Below are positions 12,535 to 24,550 of a DNA stretch of 64,000 bases, in pieces. Source of the stretch: Glandiceps talaboti (lineage: Eukaryota > Hemichordata > Enteropneusta > Spengelidae); assembly GCF_964340395.1 (NCBI RefSeq), contig NC_135570.1, positions 5,852,322 to 5,916,321 on the forward strand, given 5' to 3'. The number at the start of each line of letters is the position of its first letter. The first letter of the stretch is position 1. Below the pieces are notes generated by a model. That model ran no database searches, had not been told where the DNA came from, and saw only the letters and a list, made by a program, of their open reading frames with translations. The translations under genes and the position numbers were made by a program.

Positions 12535-15500
12535 TGTATGTATGTATGTATGTATGTATGTATGTATGTATGTATGTATGTATGTATGAAAATACATACA
12601 TACATGTCATACATACATACATACATACACACACATACATGTACATACATATATAAGCATCTCAATACACATACACACACACCCTCCCCTCCACACACAT
12701 TTTCTGTCTTTTCAATAAAGCTAGCCTTATCGGTTATCACCTAAATAATGTTTTGTAACATTACGACCAATCATATTTTCTTATACTAAAGCAGAAGACC
12801 CTTTCTTCAGTTTGTCATTCTAGAAACCAGCTATAATTACAAAGTCAGTAGTTGATTTGTTGAAAACTAAACTCACATAATCAGTTACAGCTTTCCTGAA
12901 CTGTAAGAAGAATTCATTAATTGCTCTTTTACAGGCACCAGAATCTATATTCTCCCTGAAAAAAAAGTATGCAAATTAAAATTAAAATTAGAAATAAACC
13001 CTAAAAATACAAATACATAGGGGCTGAAAAATAATAATGTTAGTAACTTTATCTACAAGACAGTGAAACATCTCCACTAAGAATGAGTGAGTAAAGATGG
13101 CTTCTCTGGCTCATTCAAAATGAATAAAATTTAACATCAAACTGTGATCTGTCCACTTAGGCACGAATTCCAAGAGTCGAGAATTACAAGAGTTTTAAAC
13201 AAACTAAATGTGTACATGAACAAAAATCTAAGTAAAGTGCTATGGTTCAATTATCGCAGTAGTGTTATCTTAATAAGGATTACATGGGACCAGTCATTTA
13301 TTCTGCCCAATCTCTTTCTCCGGCTCTCTCAAAAAAGTTTTTACACCTAATTGATATTTTTGATTTTAATCCTAAGCCAAAACGGGCCTTTAAGGTAAGT
13401 GTCTGTTTTTTGGCATCTCCTTGGTAACAGTAGATAAAATTGCAACAAAGTAGTTGTATTTTCATTTGGAAGTAGCATGATGTAAACAGAGCCTAAGAGT
13501 GTCTCCATTGTAAGAGACAAAACATCTGAAATAATTTCCTTACCTGTAATCTAGAGTAACATTTTCAACCATATCAAGTATAACATCTAGATCGGTTAAA
13601 TCAATCATGGTTCGCTTCCGTCCAGAACCACTCCACATTTTGACATAACCTGTTCACATTTGGAAGAAAATCCTTGTTCTTGTAAAATTTATCATTTTAT
13701 GCTAATGCTATGAAAAACAAGCCATCAGCTTTCCAAGATAGACAGAAATCAAAATATTCATGGACTCTATATGCTTATACATTTCTAAGTTACAAGTGAA
13801 AATTTCTACTCACAGACTTGGAGGCAAATCTAAAATGTTCACTGATGTTGCATCAGCATTATCAGAGGTGTTCAACAACGTATGATACACCTTTTTTATA
13901 ATGCTGATACATGCATAATGCTGCATAACTTACCTGGTTCAGTTGGTAGTGTATCATCTTGCTGACTAGGTGATGGCGGTGGCTCTCTTCGTCTTTTCAC
14001 TCTGACAACAGCTTTACTCCTTGGTGCTGGCATTGTTGTATTCACTACCTGATAAGAGTCATCAGGCTCTGATACCTTCTGCTGCACACTTGCTGGGGTC
14101 TTGAATCGTTGCCCTCTTTTAGCAGAAACTGCTGGTGCTAAAAATGAAATAGCATTACTCTTTCAGTAACCAGAAGTACAGTGAGTAGTATCTTAGTCTA
14201 AAGGTTTTGTATTGTGAATACATCTTTATATACGCTACATGCAACTTAATAGAAAAAAACAAAAGATTGTATAGTTTGGCCACTAGGAGTGCTGTTCAGG
14301 AGGTGGCCCTATGATTAGCAAAACAAAAGATTGTATAGTTAAGCCACTAAAAGTGCTGTTTGGAGGTGGACTATGATTAGAATAACAAAAGGTTGTATAG
14401 TTTGGCAACTAGGAGTGCTGGACAACCAGCTTGTAAGTTGAACTCACTTTTCTTGTTTGATGCATTAGAGACTTGACTGTGATTTTGTTTTTTACTGGAC
14501 ACAACTCTCTTTGATTTTTGTGTTGATGCTGGTCTTGTTGACTTAGCTGAAGTGCCACCAGAACTGAGATTTTGTTCTTCTGGTACTTCTAGGACTGGTG
14601 AGTGCTGACTACTGACACGAGACAATTGGCTTGGTGTAACTGCTGAACTTTCCAAGCTGTCATGATCATCAGTTACGAGTTGATCAGACTCTGGTGTGTT
14701 CACTGAATTAAGTCTCGGCGACCTCCTGACTGAGTTGTCATGATCGTCAGTTAGGAGTTGACCAGACCCTGGTGTGTTCACTGAATTAAGTCTTGGTGAT
14801 CTCCTGACTGAGTTGTCACGACTCTCAGTTAGGAGTTGTCCAGACCGTGATGGGTCGACTGAACTAGTAAGTCTCGGCGACCTCCTGACTGAGTTGTCAC
14901 GACTCTCAGTTAGGTTTTGACCAGACGATAGCGTACTGTCTGAACTTCTGAATCGTGGTGACCTGACTGGACTTTGAGATCTCGCTAGTACCACAGGTAC
15001 TGGACTAGGACGAATAAATCTTGATGACTGACTGGACTGCATTGAGTAATCACTGTCACTTCTTTGACTGACATCATTCTGGTCACTAGATAGATAGCCA
15101 TCTCTTGGAATCTGTAATGATTGAAAACATAGACAAGAATTGAGTCATCATCACAAACCACACCTTCTTTTTGACAGCATTGTCTAAGACATTCCGCCAT
15201 TGTGTTGGCAAAGAAAATGGTCTGACCACCGGAATGGGTTGAGATGGAAAATATATTGTTCATGGTTACAAGAATGAGTGAACTATACATGTAATCACTT
15301 TGGAATGGAAAATTGCATGTGGTATCCTAGTCCTGCTTGCAGACAGAATTAGTTGGGTCCAGTGTGCCCTCTAAGACAATTTGACGCGCCACTGACGCAC
15401 ATAATTGCTAGTGACGCACCAAAATTTGGTGTTCCCCCATCTCTTACTATGTGGTGACTCACAAGAAATCCCAATTTTTCTAATTTTGACTCACAACAAC

Positions 15501-16918
15501 AAAATTTGGCTATCATTAGAGGGCATACTGGGACTCAGGTCTGACATTGTTCTTCTCTAACACTGTCCGGTGAGAAGCTATGTAACAAGCCTACTCGAAG
15601 CAAGCAAGCAATATGCTTTGGTGCCAATAACAAAAGTAATAACAGACCAAGCGATCAAATATTGCTGATCAATCAACTATCTATAATTTCACATCTCTTT
15701 CTCCAGCTCGGATAACCATCAATTTTGAAATTGGGACATTTCATGATTTCACACATCCTCCTGAATACTGATAAGCAGAGTATGCTGCTATGTTGTATAC
15801 ACATTGAGCATATGTAAATTGGTTTAAGAGGGACCCAACTATTGAAATTACAAAAAATTCAAATTTTGTGAGTTTTGGTCCGAGTAAGGATATCTTTAGT
15901 TAAAAGAGGTGTCACATGAGTAAATAGTCAACCAATTGCAGACATTTGACTGCTGGACCTGTAACTTCTAATTTATGATACTAGGCAGTACTAGGGTAGT
16001 TCAGGTTTGTAACACAGCTGTTCACAAGATGTAGAAGAAAAAAGGGACAATGTCAGAATTGAGTCCTCAATTACTCTGATTTCAAGCAGGACTAGTGGTA
16101 AAATAACTACTCCTGTAGTGACTAAGTGACAGTCTCAATGAAATTGAAAATCAAACAGGACAATTTGATCTACACGTATATGTGTATGTGTACCCATAAA
16201 ACCAATATAGTTACTATTGCAGAGTTGATTATTAATTCACATCGATGTATGTACACGTAATACTTACTGTTGAAATGGACCTTGGTTGAGGGCTAACAAC
16301 AGGACTACTCACTTCCCAATCTCGGATAAATGTGAAGGGTCGAAGTGTCACTTTTCGTTTGCTGTCAAGATAGACAAAAAATGCTAGTAGATATTTACTT
16401 ACTGTGCCGGTAAAACACCAGGCTGGACCGGATGATATTGAAATTTAAGACCTGCTCAACAGGATTTATCTTTCAAAAGCCAACTCAAAGTCAAAACTAA
16501 CATAACAAACCTCTAGGCTCTGACCGTAGACGAAAATGTGTTATTACAGTGACTGAAACCTAAACTCTTGTATTTATTAGTATTTGAAGTGAAAGTGTGA
16601 GTTTAATTTCTTTTTAAAGAACCTCGACTCTTTCTTGTCAAATTAATAATATAATTTACAGTGTCGTCTGTTTTGCTGCAGAGTTCAGTTCACTTCCGTG
16701 TTTGATTCTGTCAGTTTGTATTTCCCGCCTATCACGGTCACGGCTTCCTAGGTAGTGGGTAACCCTTACTTACAACCTTACTATTTTAAATTCCACCTGA
16801 TACAAACTACTTCTTCAACTTCTCATATATTCACCTACCTTGGGCGAAGGTCACCTGGTTGCCTCGATAATCCCGATCTGTCAGGCCAAATTACAGTTGA
16901 AGGTTTTTCGGACGCCAT
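10965..16918 (-). CDS. CENPU: Centromere protein U (CENP-U) homologue, 9 coding exons
   Basis: Nine minus-strand exons join in phase to 534 codons: 16918-16839, 16361-16268, 15111-14448, 14137-13934, 13649-13544, 12955-12877, 12257-12148, 11460-11313 and 11084-10965. The C-terminal ~185 residues match the CENP-U family in order: a GRKR...LTDLDVIL segment, a long coiled-coil-like region (residues ~383-480), and a short end domain with LP..M and LRSINDNLQQWLDNH before the stop. CENP-U belongs to the CENP-O/P/Q/U/R part of the constitutive centromere-associated network in the nucleus. Residues ~60-280 are Ser/Pro/Arg-rich and disordered-looking, with tandem DNSVRRSPRL repeats at residues ~130, 157 and 183. 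Many S/T-P sites suggest phosphorylation in mitosis. The start ATG at 16918 opens MASEKPSTVIWPDRSG; an ATG a few bases upstream hits a stop in another frame. The protein is somewhat longer than the human one, mainly in the N-terminal repeat region. Confidence 0.85.
11313..11460 (-). CDS. CENPU: CENP-U exon 8
   Basis: Acceptor AAACAG and donor GTAAGT. It encodes LDGEKAEKKQRLDKSYTHRK, then STDLQYLLQDFADTT, the end of the coiled coil. Confidence 0.84.
11908..12062. repeat. Imperfect (GACA/GATG)n array in a CENP-U intron
   Basis: GGACAGAC/GGATGGAC units lie between CENP-U exons 7 and 8, with GACA stretches at the right end. Confidence 0.88.
12148..12257 (-). CDS. CENPU: CENP-U exon 7
   Basis: Acceptor ATTTAG and donor GTAACT. 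It encodes a coiled-coil-like, Arg-rich helix (SQEFKLLRSAVSRN...KTIFHFRQENI). Confidence 0.82.
12441..12650. repeat. (AAAT)n, (TATG)n then (CATA)n array
   Basis: A short AAAT run is followed by TATG units (12486-12588). A 17-bp break precedes CATA units, which are the reverse complement of TATG and could fold back on the TATG block. It lies in the intron between CENP-U exons 6 and 7. Confidence 0.93.
12877..12955 (-). CDS. CENPU: CENP-U exon 6
   Basis: Acceptor TTTTTCAG and donor GTGAGT. It encodes ENIDSGACKRAINEFFLQF, a predicted helix. Confidence 0.82.
13544..13649 (-). CDS. CENPU: CENP-U exon 5, start of the conserved domain
   Basis: Acceptor GAACAG and donor GTAAGG. It encodes YVKMWSGSGRKRTMIDLTDL and DVILDMVENV, the best family match. 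Confidence 0.85.
13934..14137 (-). CDS. CENPU: CENP-U exon 4
   Basis: Acceptor TTTTTAG and donor GTAAG; phase 1 at both ends. It is basic and Pro-rich (VKRRREPPPSPSQQ), nuclear-localisation-like. Confidence 0.8.
14255..14420. repeat. 64-bp tandem repeat in a CENP-U intron, about 2.5 copies
   Basis: Units begin AACAAAAGATTGTATAGTT and contain GCCACTAGGAGTGCTGTTC and CTATGATTAG. A related segment in reverse orientation (CAGCACTCCTAGTGGCCAAA) lies near 11842-11865, so the unit is also dispersed. Confidence 0.8.
14448..15111 (-). CDS. CENPU: CENP-U exon 3, SPRL tandem-repeat region
   Basis: The 664-bp exon (acceptor ATTACAG, donor GTGAGT) holds the disordered region. Three DNSVRRSPRL repeats 26-27 residues apart are visible at DNA level as ~80-bp tandem copies near 14700-14900, with a weaker first copy RSPRFRSS. 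Confidence 0.85.
15112..16267 (-). other. CENP-U intron 2
   Basis: This 1.15-kb intron separates exons 2 and 3. It holds the 15360-15530 inverted-repeat element; otherwise nothing recognisable. Confidence 0.6.
15360..15530. mobile_element. 171-bp element with CAGTGTGCCCTCTAA terminal inverted repeats
   Basis: The left end CAGTGTGCCCTCTAA and the right end TTAGAGGGCATACTG are inverted repeats with one mismatch, flanked by GGGTC and GGACTC. The interior holds several TGACGCAC/TGACTCAC subterminal motifs and two AAAATTTGG stretches. Length and structure fit a non-autonomous DNA transposon; the superfamily is undetermined. Confidence 0.75.
16268..16361 (-). CDS. CENPU: CENP-U exon 2
   Basis: Acceptor TTGACAG and donor GTAAGTA. 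It encodes KRKVTLRPFTFIRDWEVSSP and ends at a codon boundary. Confidence 0.75.
16839..16918 (-). CDS. CENPU: CENP-U exon 1 (start)
   Basis: ATG at 16918-16916 and donor GTAGGT after 16839; leaves in phase 2. It encodes MASEKPSTVIWPDRSG followed by LSRQPGDLRP. Confidence 0.7.
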
Positions 16919-17010
16919 TTTCCATGTTTTGGTCTAGGCGCATTGAATTGTGGGATATACTTAGGTCAGGGGTCATAAAGTTAATCCATCTGCAACTGCA
17001 CTGTACTGGT

Positions 17011-17144
17011 GGGTGGGTGAGTGAGACGGTGAGTGAGTGAGTGAGTGAGTGAGTGAGTGAGTGAGTGAGTGAGTGAGTGAGTGAGTGAGTGAGTGAGTGA
17101 GTGAGTGAGTGAGTGAGTGAGTGAGTGAGTGAGTGAGTGAGTGA
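17011..17144. repeat. (GTGA)n tetranucleotide array upstream of CENP-U
   Basis: About 30 GTGA units begin ~95 bp upstream of the CENP-U start codon, in its promoter region on the template orientation. Confidence 0.97.
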
Positions 17145-20100
17145 ATTATGATGTTCTTATTATCATTTTGTTCTAGTGAAGTTAAGGTTAGGTTATTCAA
17201 GTCTTTTTGTTCTAATTTATACTGTTGTCATCTGTGGTCTAATTTTAAGTTGAAAACATACAACAAAGTTCGACTTGCGTATAATAATTGTTTTAGAATT
17301 TTTTTTAAATTTGTCCAGGCAGTGTAGTATTAGTTCTATGTTTGTCTGTTACTCAGTTTTGTCTTTGGTGAACTTGTCCGGAAAAGTGTTTATAATTTTG
17401 TTAAGAAAGTTTTAGATAGTAGTAATTTAATGTTTATGTACAGTGTGTTTACTAATGTATGATTCTCTCCAGTGGAGGCACTGGAGAAATATTCTTTATT
17501 GATTCATGTCATTATTTATTTTTTTTTGTATTAGTTTTTTTTAGGGTTTTTATATGCATTTTCTTATTCCTGGTGTATTTTTTTTATATGGGCCTTGAGC
17601 CCGACCCAAACAATAAATAAATAAAATGAATAAATTACAATGTAGGATTGATGATTTTCAATATCTTTGTCTTGACAGTATAGTCGTCCAAGACTGTTGC
17701 AGTTTAAATATATATAAAGAAACGAATGTGTATCGTGTTTTTTTCTCTTCGTAAGTGAGCTGGAAGAAATTTTCAAAAGTTTTATTCACAACGTGTATAA
17801 AAATACATTGATAGGATATTGTTCTGAGTCTCTATCACTCAGGAAACGTAGACAAACTTCCATACACGCATTTCACATTCGGCATTTTCAAAAGCTATTC
17901 GAGACGAGTTTTAGTTTTCTTACAATGTGTTCAAGACTGTAAAGAAAACAAAAGATGTGCTCGTTTTGTTTCATCATACATCTTTTGTGTGACGAATTTT
18001 GACGACGTTTTTTTTCAGCGTGAAGAAGCTAATATGAAAATAAGCGAATTTCTATTGTAGGAGTTGTTTGGCAGACGAGCTCGTGCTGTACCTATGATAT
18101 AGAAAATTTCGTGATTTGAATGGAAGTGGAATTATGTGCTTTTTCGTTCGTTTTTGACGAGCAAAACAACACGTTTTCAACTTATAAAATCTGTTTCAAA
18201 TCAAAGTTGCGAAAGTGAAATTTTCACATGTGAATAACGTCCTCCAATACCTGCGTGGTACATCAATGAATGTTCGTAATTGCCGCAGCGATGACCGGAA
18301 GCCCTCTCGACGAAACTCTATAGAATGCCGACATGTTTGGGCGGATTTTCGAAATACCATTTTGATAGATTTGTCACGTAGTCACAGAGCGTCTTTTATC
18401 GAAATGCTGGAAAAGCACACTCTCAGCTTGTTATAGCGCTGAGCATTTTTTTGAAAGCAATCGGATTTTCAATTGTTAGCGTAAAAGCGCGCTGTTGTCT
18501 AGCAAGCTCCCAGTGCGTGAATAGTGCAGAAGCCACATACGTAGTCTCAATCTTACTGCGTTAGAAGTCACCGTGTCCTTCTCTCTACTTTCTCGATAAT
18601 AAATCCAGGGTAGAGTTATTACAACATATTTATTTCACCATTGTTTAGCTATTTGTTCATATATCATTCTTATAATTTCACTTTATAGTATTCCTCCGTC
18701 CGACAGTAGTTACTAAAAATCTTTGTTTATCCGGAGGCGTCTACTCAGTCTTCCCCATCCCCAGGGCCCCACCACGGTTGGGGTTCGTTATGATTTGCTA
18801 TTACATCTGTGTAGTGTCACAAGGTTGCATAAACAACCATCAACCGCCTCAGAGCAAACACAATAATGTAAACATATATGCAGCATGTTATAGGAGGAGA
18901 GTTTCATTAGAAATCTCCTATTTTCAGAAAATGGCCAAAAACATATTTTCGGCACTAGACCCTTATGACCATATAAGTCAAATTTAAATCACGGTTTTCT
19001 CCCATAATCTCTCTTTACCCAGAATAATTGTGTTGAGATAAGAGAAGAAACTAACAAACAAACAAACAAACTATATATAGCTGAAACTGAAATTGGGCGT
19101 TTGAAAAATGTCAAATTTTAGAAAATAATGAAAAATAAACTTTTTTTTTCGGTAGCGCCTTTTGACTATGGGCCAACTTTAATTCAAGTTAGTTACATGT
19201 TAGAAAAAAAAGGTTGGCCTTTTGGGAGATCACAAATCACACATGAATAAATTTAGATGAAAAATCACACACAAAAATGGGAGTTTGGCTCCTATGGCTC
19301 TAATCCCTTATACCAGACAGTTAATATAACTTGAGTTGCTATAAATGCACATGGTCAAGTATCGGTTCAAAATACAAAGTCTCGCTGTAACAGGAAAGAG
19401 AAACTGACCATGGTACGTTGACACATTCACGTGACGAAGTGATGATCAACCTTGAACAAAAAAATCATGCTTTTGAATGAATGCAGAGAAGACCACACGC
19501 AGTAACTATTGTCACTCTTAACCTTGACACACATTCAACCCTTTTTAAATATAAAATAGGGTAAAATAGTCTCATTCTACTGATTTGGCATCTATTAGCT
19601 TCGGCAGCGAGCTAGATGGTTGCCTTCGCAACTTGAAGCGAGAGAACTTTGAATCGCCCACACAGCCCGTTATATATGGAGGGTGGATATGTGAAAACCA
19701 TAGCTGGACGACTCCCTACTATTGGAGGAGGTTATAGCGTTTCACTTTCTAAAACAAACAAACAAACAAACAAACAAACAAACAAATATACCTCTCCCGT
19801 CCAAATATACCTCTTCCATGTTAACAAACTTTGCATTGTTCAATTCAACTATTGCGCAGTAGGTATACCATATTTTGTACTATCGGCCATTATGATATGT
19901 GAAGTAATAAATGTCTTATCTTGTCAAATAATCTTTGGTGACTTTTAGGCGATACCGGTATTTCAAAATGCGAACAACCCCCAAAGCTTTTGTATTACAA
20001 CATTTTGCAACATGTCAAATTAGCCGAATTAAAATGCGGGTAAGACAACTCGAAGCAAAAATACTATCCGGGAATAGAGATTGCCGCTCGTTTCGTTTAC

Positions 20101-20478
20101 CCCTCTAGTACACTGGCTTTCATACTCGTGTAGAATATCACGGAGGTATATAGAATGATTTAGAGTTGAAAAATAAATTCCGATAGAGTATAAAATATCG
20201 ATCCCACTGTCATTGGTAAAGTCAACAAGCAACAAAAATATCCTTCAAAGGTTACAGCTCAAGGTTACGAATCAGATATTGTACATTTATTACACTTCGC
20301 AGTGGACAATTCTTCAAGTTACTATGACGTCAAATACTCATTATCAATAACAAAACTGAAGTGCCATTCCCATCCTGAAAACCTGGAAATGTCGTAAAGT
20401 TACGTTGCGTTGTGATGAAATGTCAACAGTCAAATACACTACTGAGATTTACCTGTCACAATAGAGTTCCTCGCTTAT
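17145..20478. other. Intergenic, no supported gene
   Basis: Only short AAAC runs (19040-19063 and 19750-19785) stand out. A 73-residue frame at 18215-18436 has no domain or splice context that I can support. Confidence 0.5.
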
Positions 20479-20560
<82 letters not shown>

Positions 20561-20654
20561 GACAGAGAGACAGAGAGAGGGACAGAGAGAGAGAGAGAGA
20601 CAGAGATACAGAGACAGACAGACAATGGCAGAGAGACAGGCAGATAGAGACAGA

Positions 20655-20686
<32 letters not shown>

Positions 20687-20727
20687 ACACACACACATAC
20701 ACACGCACGCACGCACGCACGCACGCA
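20479..20727. repeat. Composite (GA)n - (AC)n - (GCAC)n array
   Basis: A clean GA run (20479-20553) passes into GACAGA-interrupted GA, then AC (20655-20702), then GCAC (20703-20727). Confidence 0.96.
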
Positions 20728-21298
20728 CATGTATATACTATAGTATATTGTCGCATACACTGTTATCAACCGTAATATCAAAATGGTTCAAAACATGCTG
20801 AGAACCATGAGCTTCATCTGAAGTCCACTGATTTTTATGATAAGAAAATGGCCTCCAATTGATCTGGAACAGCTGATACAATTATTGTCTTGTCACAGTT
20901 GGTAACTCTTTGTATGAAAACAAGTCAAGTTTACGGACTGACGCATGACATCTTGATAGCATGTGATATCAAACAGAATTAATGAGACACTTTTCAAAAG
21001 AATAAATTAATTTATAGTTCAAAATCACATCAAAGGGATACGATTACACAATTCGGATGACAGGGTTGTGGTGTAACATGTGTTTTGTATATGTGGTATT
21101 TTCTGTGCCATATCAATGCTACATGCTAGGGTCGATCTTTATCACTGGGCTTGCAACCTGTTGAGCTATATATGAAATAAATCTTCTTGTATCCAGTATC
21201 CTGTTGGTCAAAGTGCACTGATTCTGAAAGTACCTCTCGACTGAGTGAAATTTCCTGAATGATGCAGTTACTGACAACTCAAAGAGGAGCTGAAGTAG

Positions 21299-21366
<68 letters not shown>

Positions 21367-21856
21367 CGTGCCAGACGTTATTAAGCCAAGGTCAAACTTT
21401 ACGTTCAAAATCGTTCAATTCGTTGTTTTGGACATACTGGAATTGAAATGAAATTTACTACCCTGTTTTCAAGGATCTTGAAGTTATCTCAAGTACGATA
21501 CTATGTGAATGATATCTTGTTGTAATTCTACGTACTTCAGATTTTTATAGTCTGAAAATAGTGAGTATACATATCCACGTGACTATCGAACGCTTCAATC
21601 CACGTCAGGTTGACCTGCTACTAGTAAATTATTCGGTCCTAACACCCTAAATGCTACAATAGAAAGATTCGCAATCGATTTCTTGAATAACTATTTCGTA
21701 AAAATATTTAATTGCGCCTGTAGACGACAATAAGAGGGTATTGTGGCCGTCTAAACAAATACGTGATGCGTATGCTCTGCCGACGGGGTTAAACATGTAG
21801 CTCTCCGTATAGTACAAATTGTCGTCACAGAAAATAAATGTTGAGAGAAAGGGGAA

Positions 21857-21858
<2 letters not shown>
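20728..21858. other. Intergenic with an (AT)n run
   Basis: It contains a 65-bp pure AT run at 21301-21365 and otherwise no supported feature. Confidence 0.7.

Positions 21859-21950
<92 letters not shown>
21859..21950. repeat. (GA)n array
   Basis: About 90 bp of uninterrupted GA, followed by mixed CA and GACA. Confidence 0.97.
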
Positions 21951-21954
<4 letters not shown>

Positions 21955-24122
21955 CACACACACAAAGAGAGACAGACAGGGAGAGACGGACAGACAGATG
22001 CATATGGACTGTCAGAAGCACAGACTTCTTAACATACAGTAGGAGATAGGAAAATGGAGACACATATAGGAAGAACATTATAATTACTACTATAAAGAGA
22101 AGAAAACGAGAAGGGAGAAGGGAGAATGGTGACGAAAAACTTAGAAAGAGGGGAATGTCTGAAAGAGAAAGTAAAGAAGGTGGAACTATCGACTATAGCG
22201 AGTGACGGAATGAAATGGTTACGTGAGAGAGGGATGGAGAAAAGTAATAGATGAAAATGGGTGTGGAGAAGGAAAGAGAGAAAAGTGTAGAGAAACTCTT
22301 AATGCAATTTTCAATCCTATACTTAGCTATTACCTGGTTATTCACTGGTCCGTGCAGTTGAATTCAAGCTAATAACTACTTCTGTAATTTACCAACGGTT
22401 GGTGTCTGTTTGTCAGCTCTTTCCAGACAATTGATCAATTTGCTATCATGATCGTTACAAACCCCGTGGTCAAGTGCATTTTAGCACTTTGTGATCAATT
22501 TAGTGATTACCAACAAAAAGAAACATGTCGACAGTAAATATCTAAAGCAAACTCCGCCATTCAGGTCATCTGTACATGATATTGGATTGTTACATTCACT
22601 ATTCTAGGTTTTCCACCGTTTTGTCAATACCATAACAAAATTAGCGTTTCTGGAATGAAGTTCTTTTTTATAAACCACACTTTTTTCTTGTTTATTTTGG
22701 TTTGTTTCAGTATCGAGGACGTAAACAAGAAACACTTAAAAACCCATTAAAAAACCTGCTTTGATCCGAAACAGCAGTTCTGTTCACACGCTTGTATATG
22801 TACCATATCACCGCTCATAGGGGTGGAAAGAATTGGAGAAAAATGCTAAACGACAGGTATTTATGTGTTGAAGGAATTTGATGGATTTTTAAGGAAAAAA
22901 CAGTACGAGCCGAACAAATCTTGAGTCAACATTGAACGATATGAAAATTTGGTATAACGTGACCCTTTGTAAACGAATTCATGATCATATGATTTGCAGC
23001 GTATGATCGCTCATAATCACCCCCCCCCCCACATAGGAGTGGTATCTGCCATTCTCTGTTTATCGTTGTTCAATATGTGTGTGGATAGTTCCACGGGAAA
23101 GAACTGACGGTGGTCGATGTCGTATGAACTCAAACAGAACGTAACGCTCGATAACTCGTCACTGAACGTAGAGTCTTTCCATCGGATGACATCTAATTTT
23201 TAACACATCGAGACAAGCCTATTTATTCACACCAACAAGGTAAGTTTTATCATACCAGTTATACTTAAAAATACACGTACCATCATTTTCTCTTTTTTTC
23301 CCAATCTTCCGTTTCATTAATTTTTGCTAGCTTCAGTTTCGAAAGTTTTCAGCTTCGAATAGATCACTTTATTAAAGCGATAATTATGGTTGTAATATAA
23401 TCGCAATTTTAACTAACAATTAAAAAAAAACTATGGGTACTTCCAGAATAAGGATATTTTGAAAAACAGATTTCGTCTAGACTCAGTATGATAGTTCTAT
23501 GCATATCCACATCAAGTTACCACAAGCAATCAAACAGAGCGATTTGAAATGGTGTAATTCGAGACCATTCTTTAATAATGCAAACACTTTTCAAATCCTC
23601 TTAAACGATATCAAGCCGTAGCTTAAGATAAGTGAATCTCCCTGAATTGGAAATAAATGCGGGCTGTTCTCTCATTTACTAAATTGCTCGATAGTATTTC
23701 ATATCCAAGCTGAGTCGATATATGTATATACATCTATTGGAAACTCTGCAATCACACAGGTTTCCGTTATTACAACTACAGTACATGTGTAGTTGTTCCC
23801 ATTCAATGTAGGAGTTTCACCATGCATGGGACATCGACTTGCCGCAAGTTCTGTGCACAATGTTTTATTTATGGCTGACATTTCCTCGAGTCTTCCGTTA
23901 TTATCCTCTCTCCAGTGTGTCAATTTGTCTCTTCCCGTCGGACTTTCAATCCCCACCGTGTTGCAATACGACAATTTTTTAATCTTGGGATTCGTCCAAG
24001 TGTTAAAAGTGTACTACAAGTATATATATACGCGAATCGTCTGGCGCGACAAAAATCTTACCAACATGGCTATTCTCTGTTTGGGTGAGCTATTGGGTGA
24101 GCTATATGGTCAGATCGTCGCC
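21951..24122. other. Intergenic, no supported gene
   Basis: A purine-rich stretch (22080-22290) follows the GA array. A strong donor-like site CAAG/GTAAGT at 23239/23240 could end an untranslated exon, but nothing ties it to a gene. Confidence 0.4.
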
Positions 24123-24430
<308 letters not shown>

Positions 24431-24494
24431 AAACAACGTGTATATTTTTTCAGGTATGGAGATGGATTAAAACGTAATAATCGCACGTCATTTT

Positions 24495-24550
24495 TTATCG
24501 TATCAGACGATAACATGTAGCAATATTTGTAAGATATTTGTCGACGTTTT
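24495..24550 (-). repeat. Dispersed CAGACGATAACATGT motif element
   Basis: The run CAGACGATAACATGTAGCAA, then TATTTGTAAGATATTTGTCG, resembles blocks at 29740-29830 and 36620-36710. Confidence 0.55.

Noticed and set aside
18215-18436. 73-residue frame with a YLRGT string resembling retrotransposon sequence
   Set aside because: The match is a few residues only, with no flanking polymerase or integrase motifs.
20034-20041. ATGCGGGT, a perfect GCM consensus site
   Set aside because: About four 8-mers of this kind are expected by chance in 64 kb, and it lies 20 kb from the gene.
23140-23239. Possible untranslated first exon of the GCM gene ending at CAAG/GTAAGT, and another at 26244
   Set aside because: A donor consensus alone is common by chance, and nothing links either to the acceptor at 39957.
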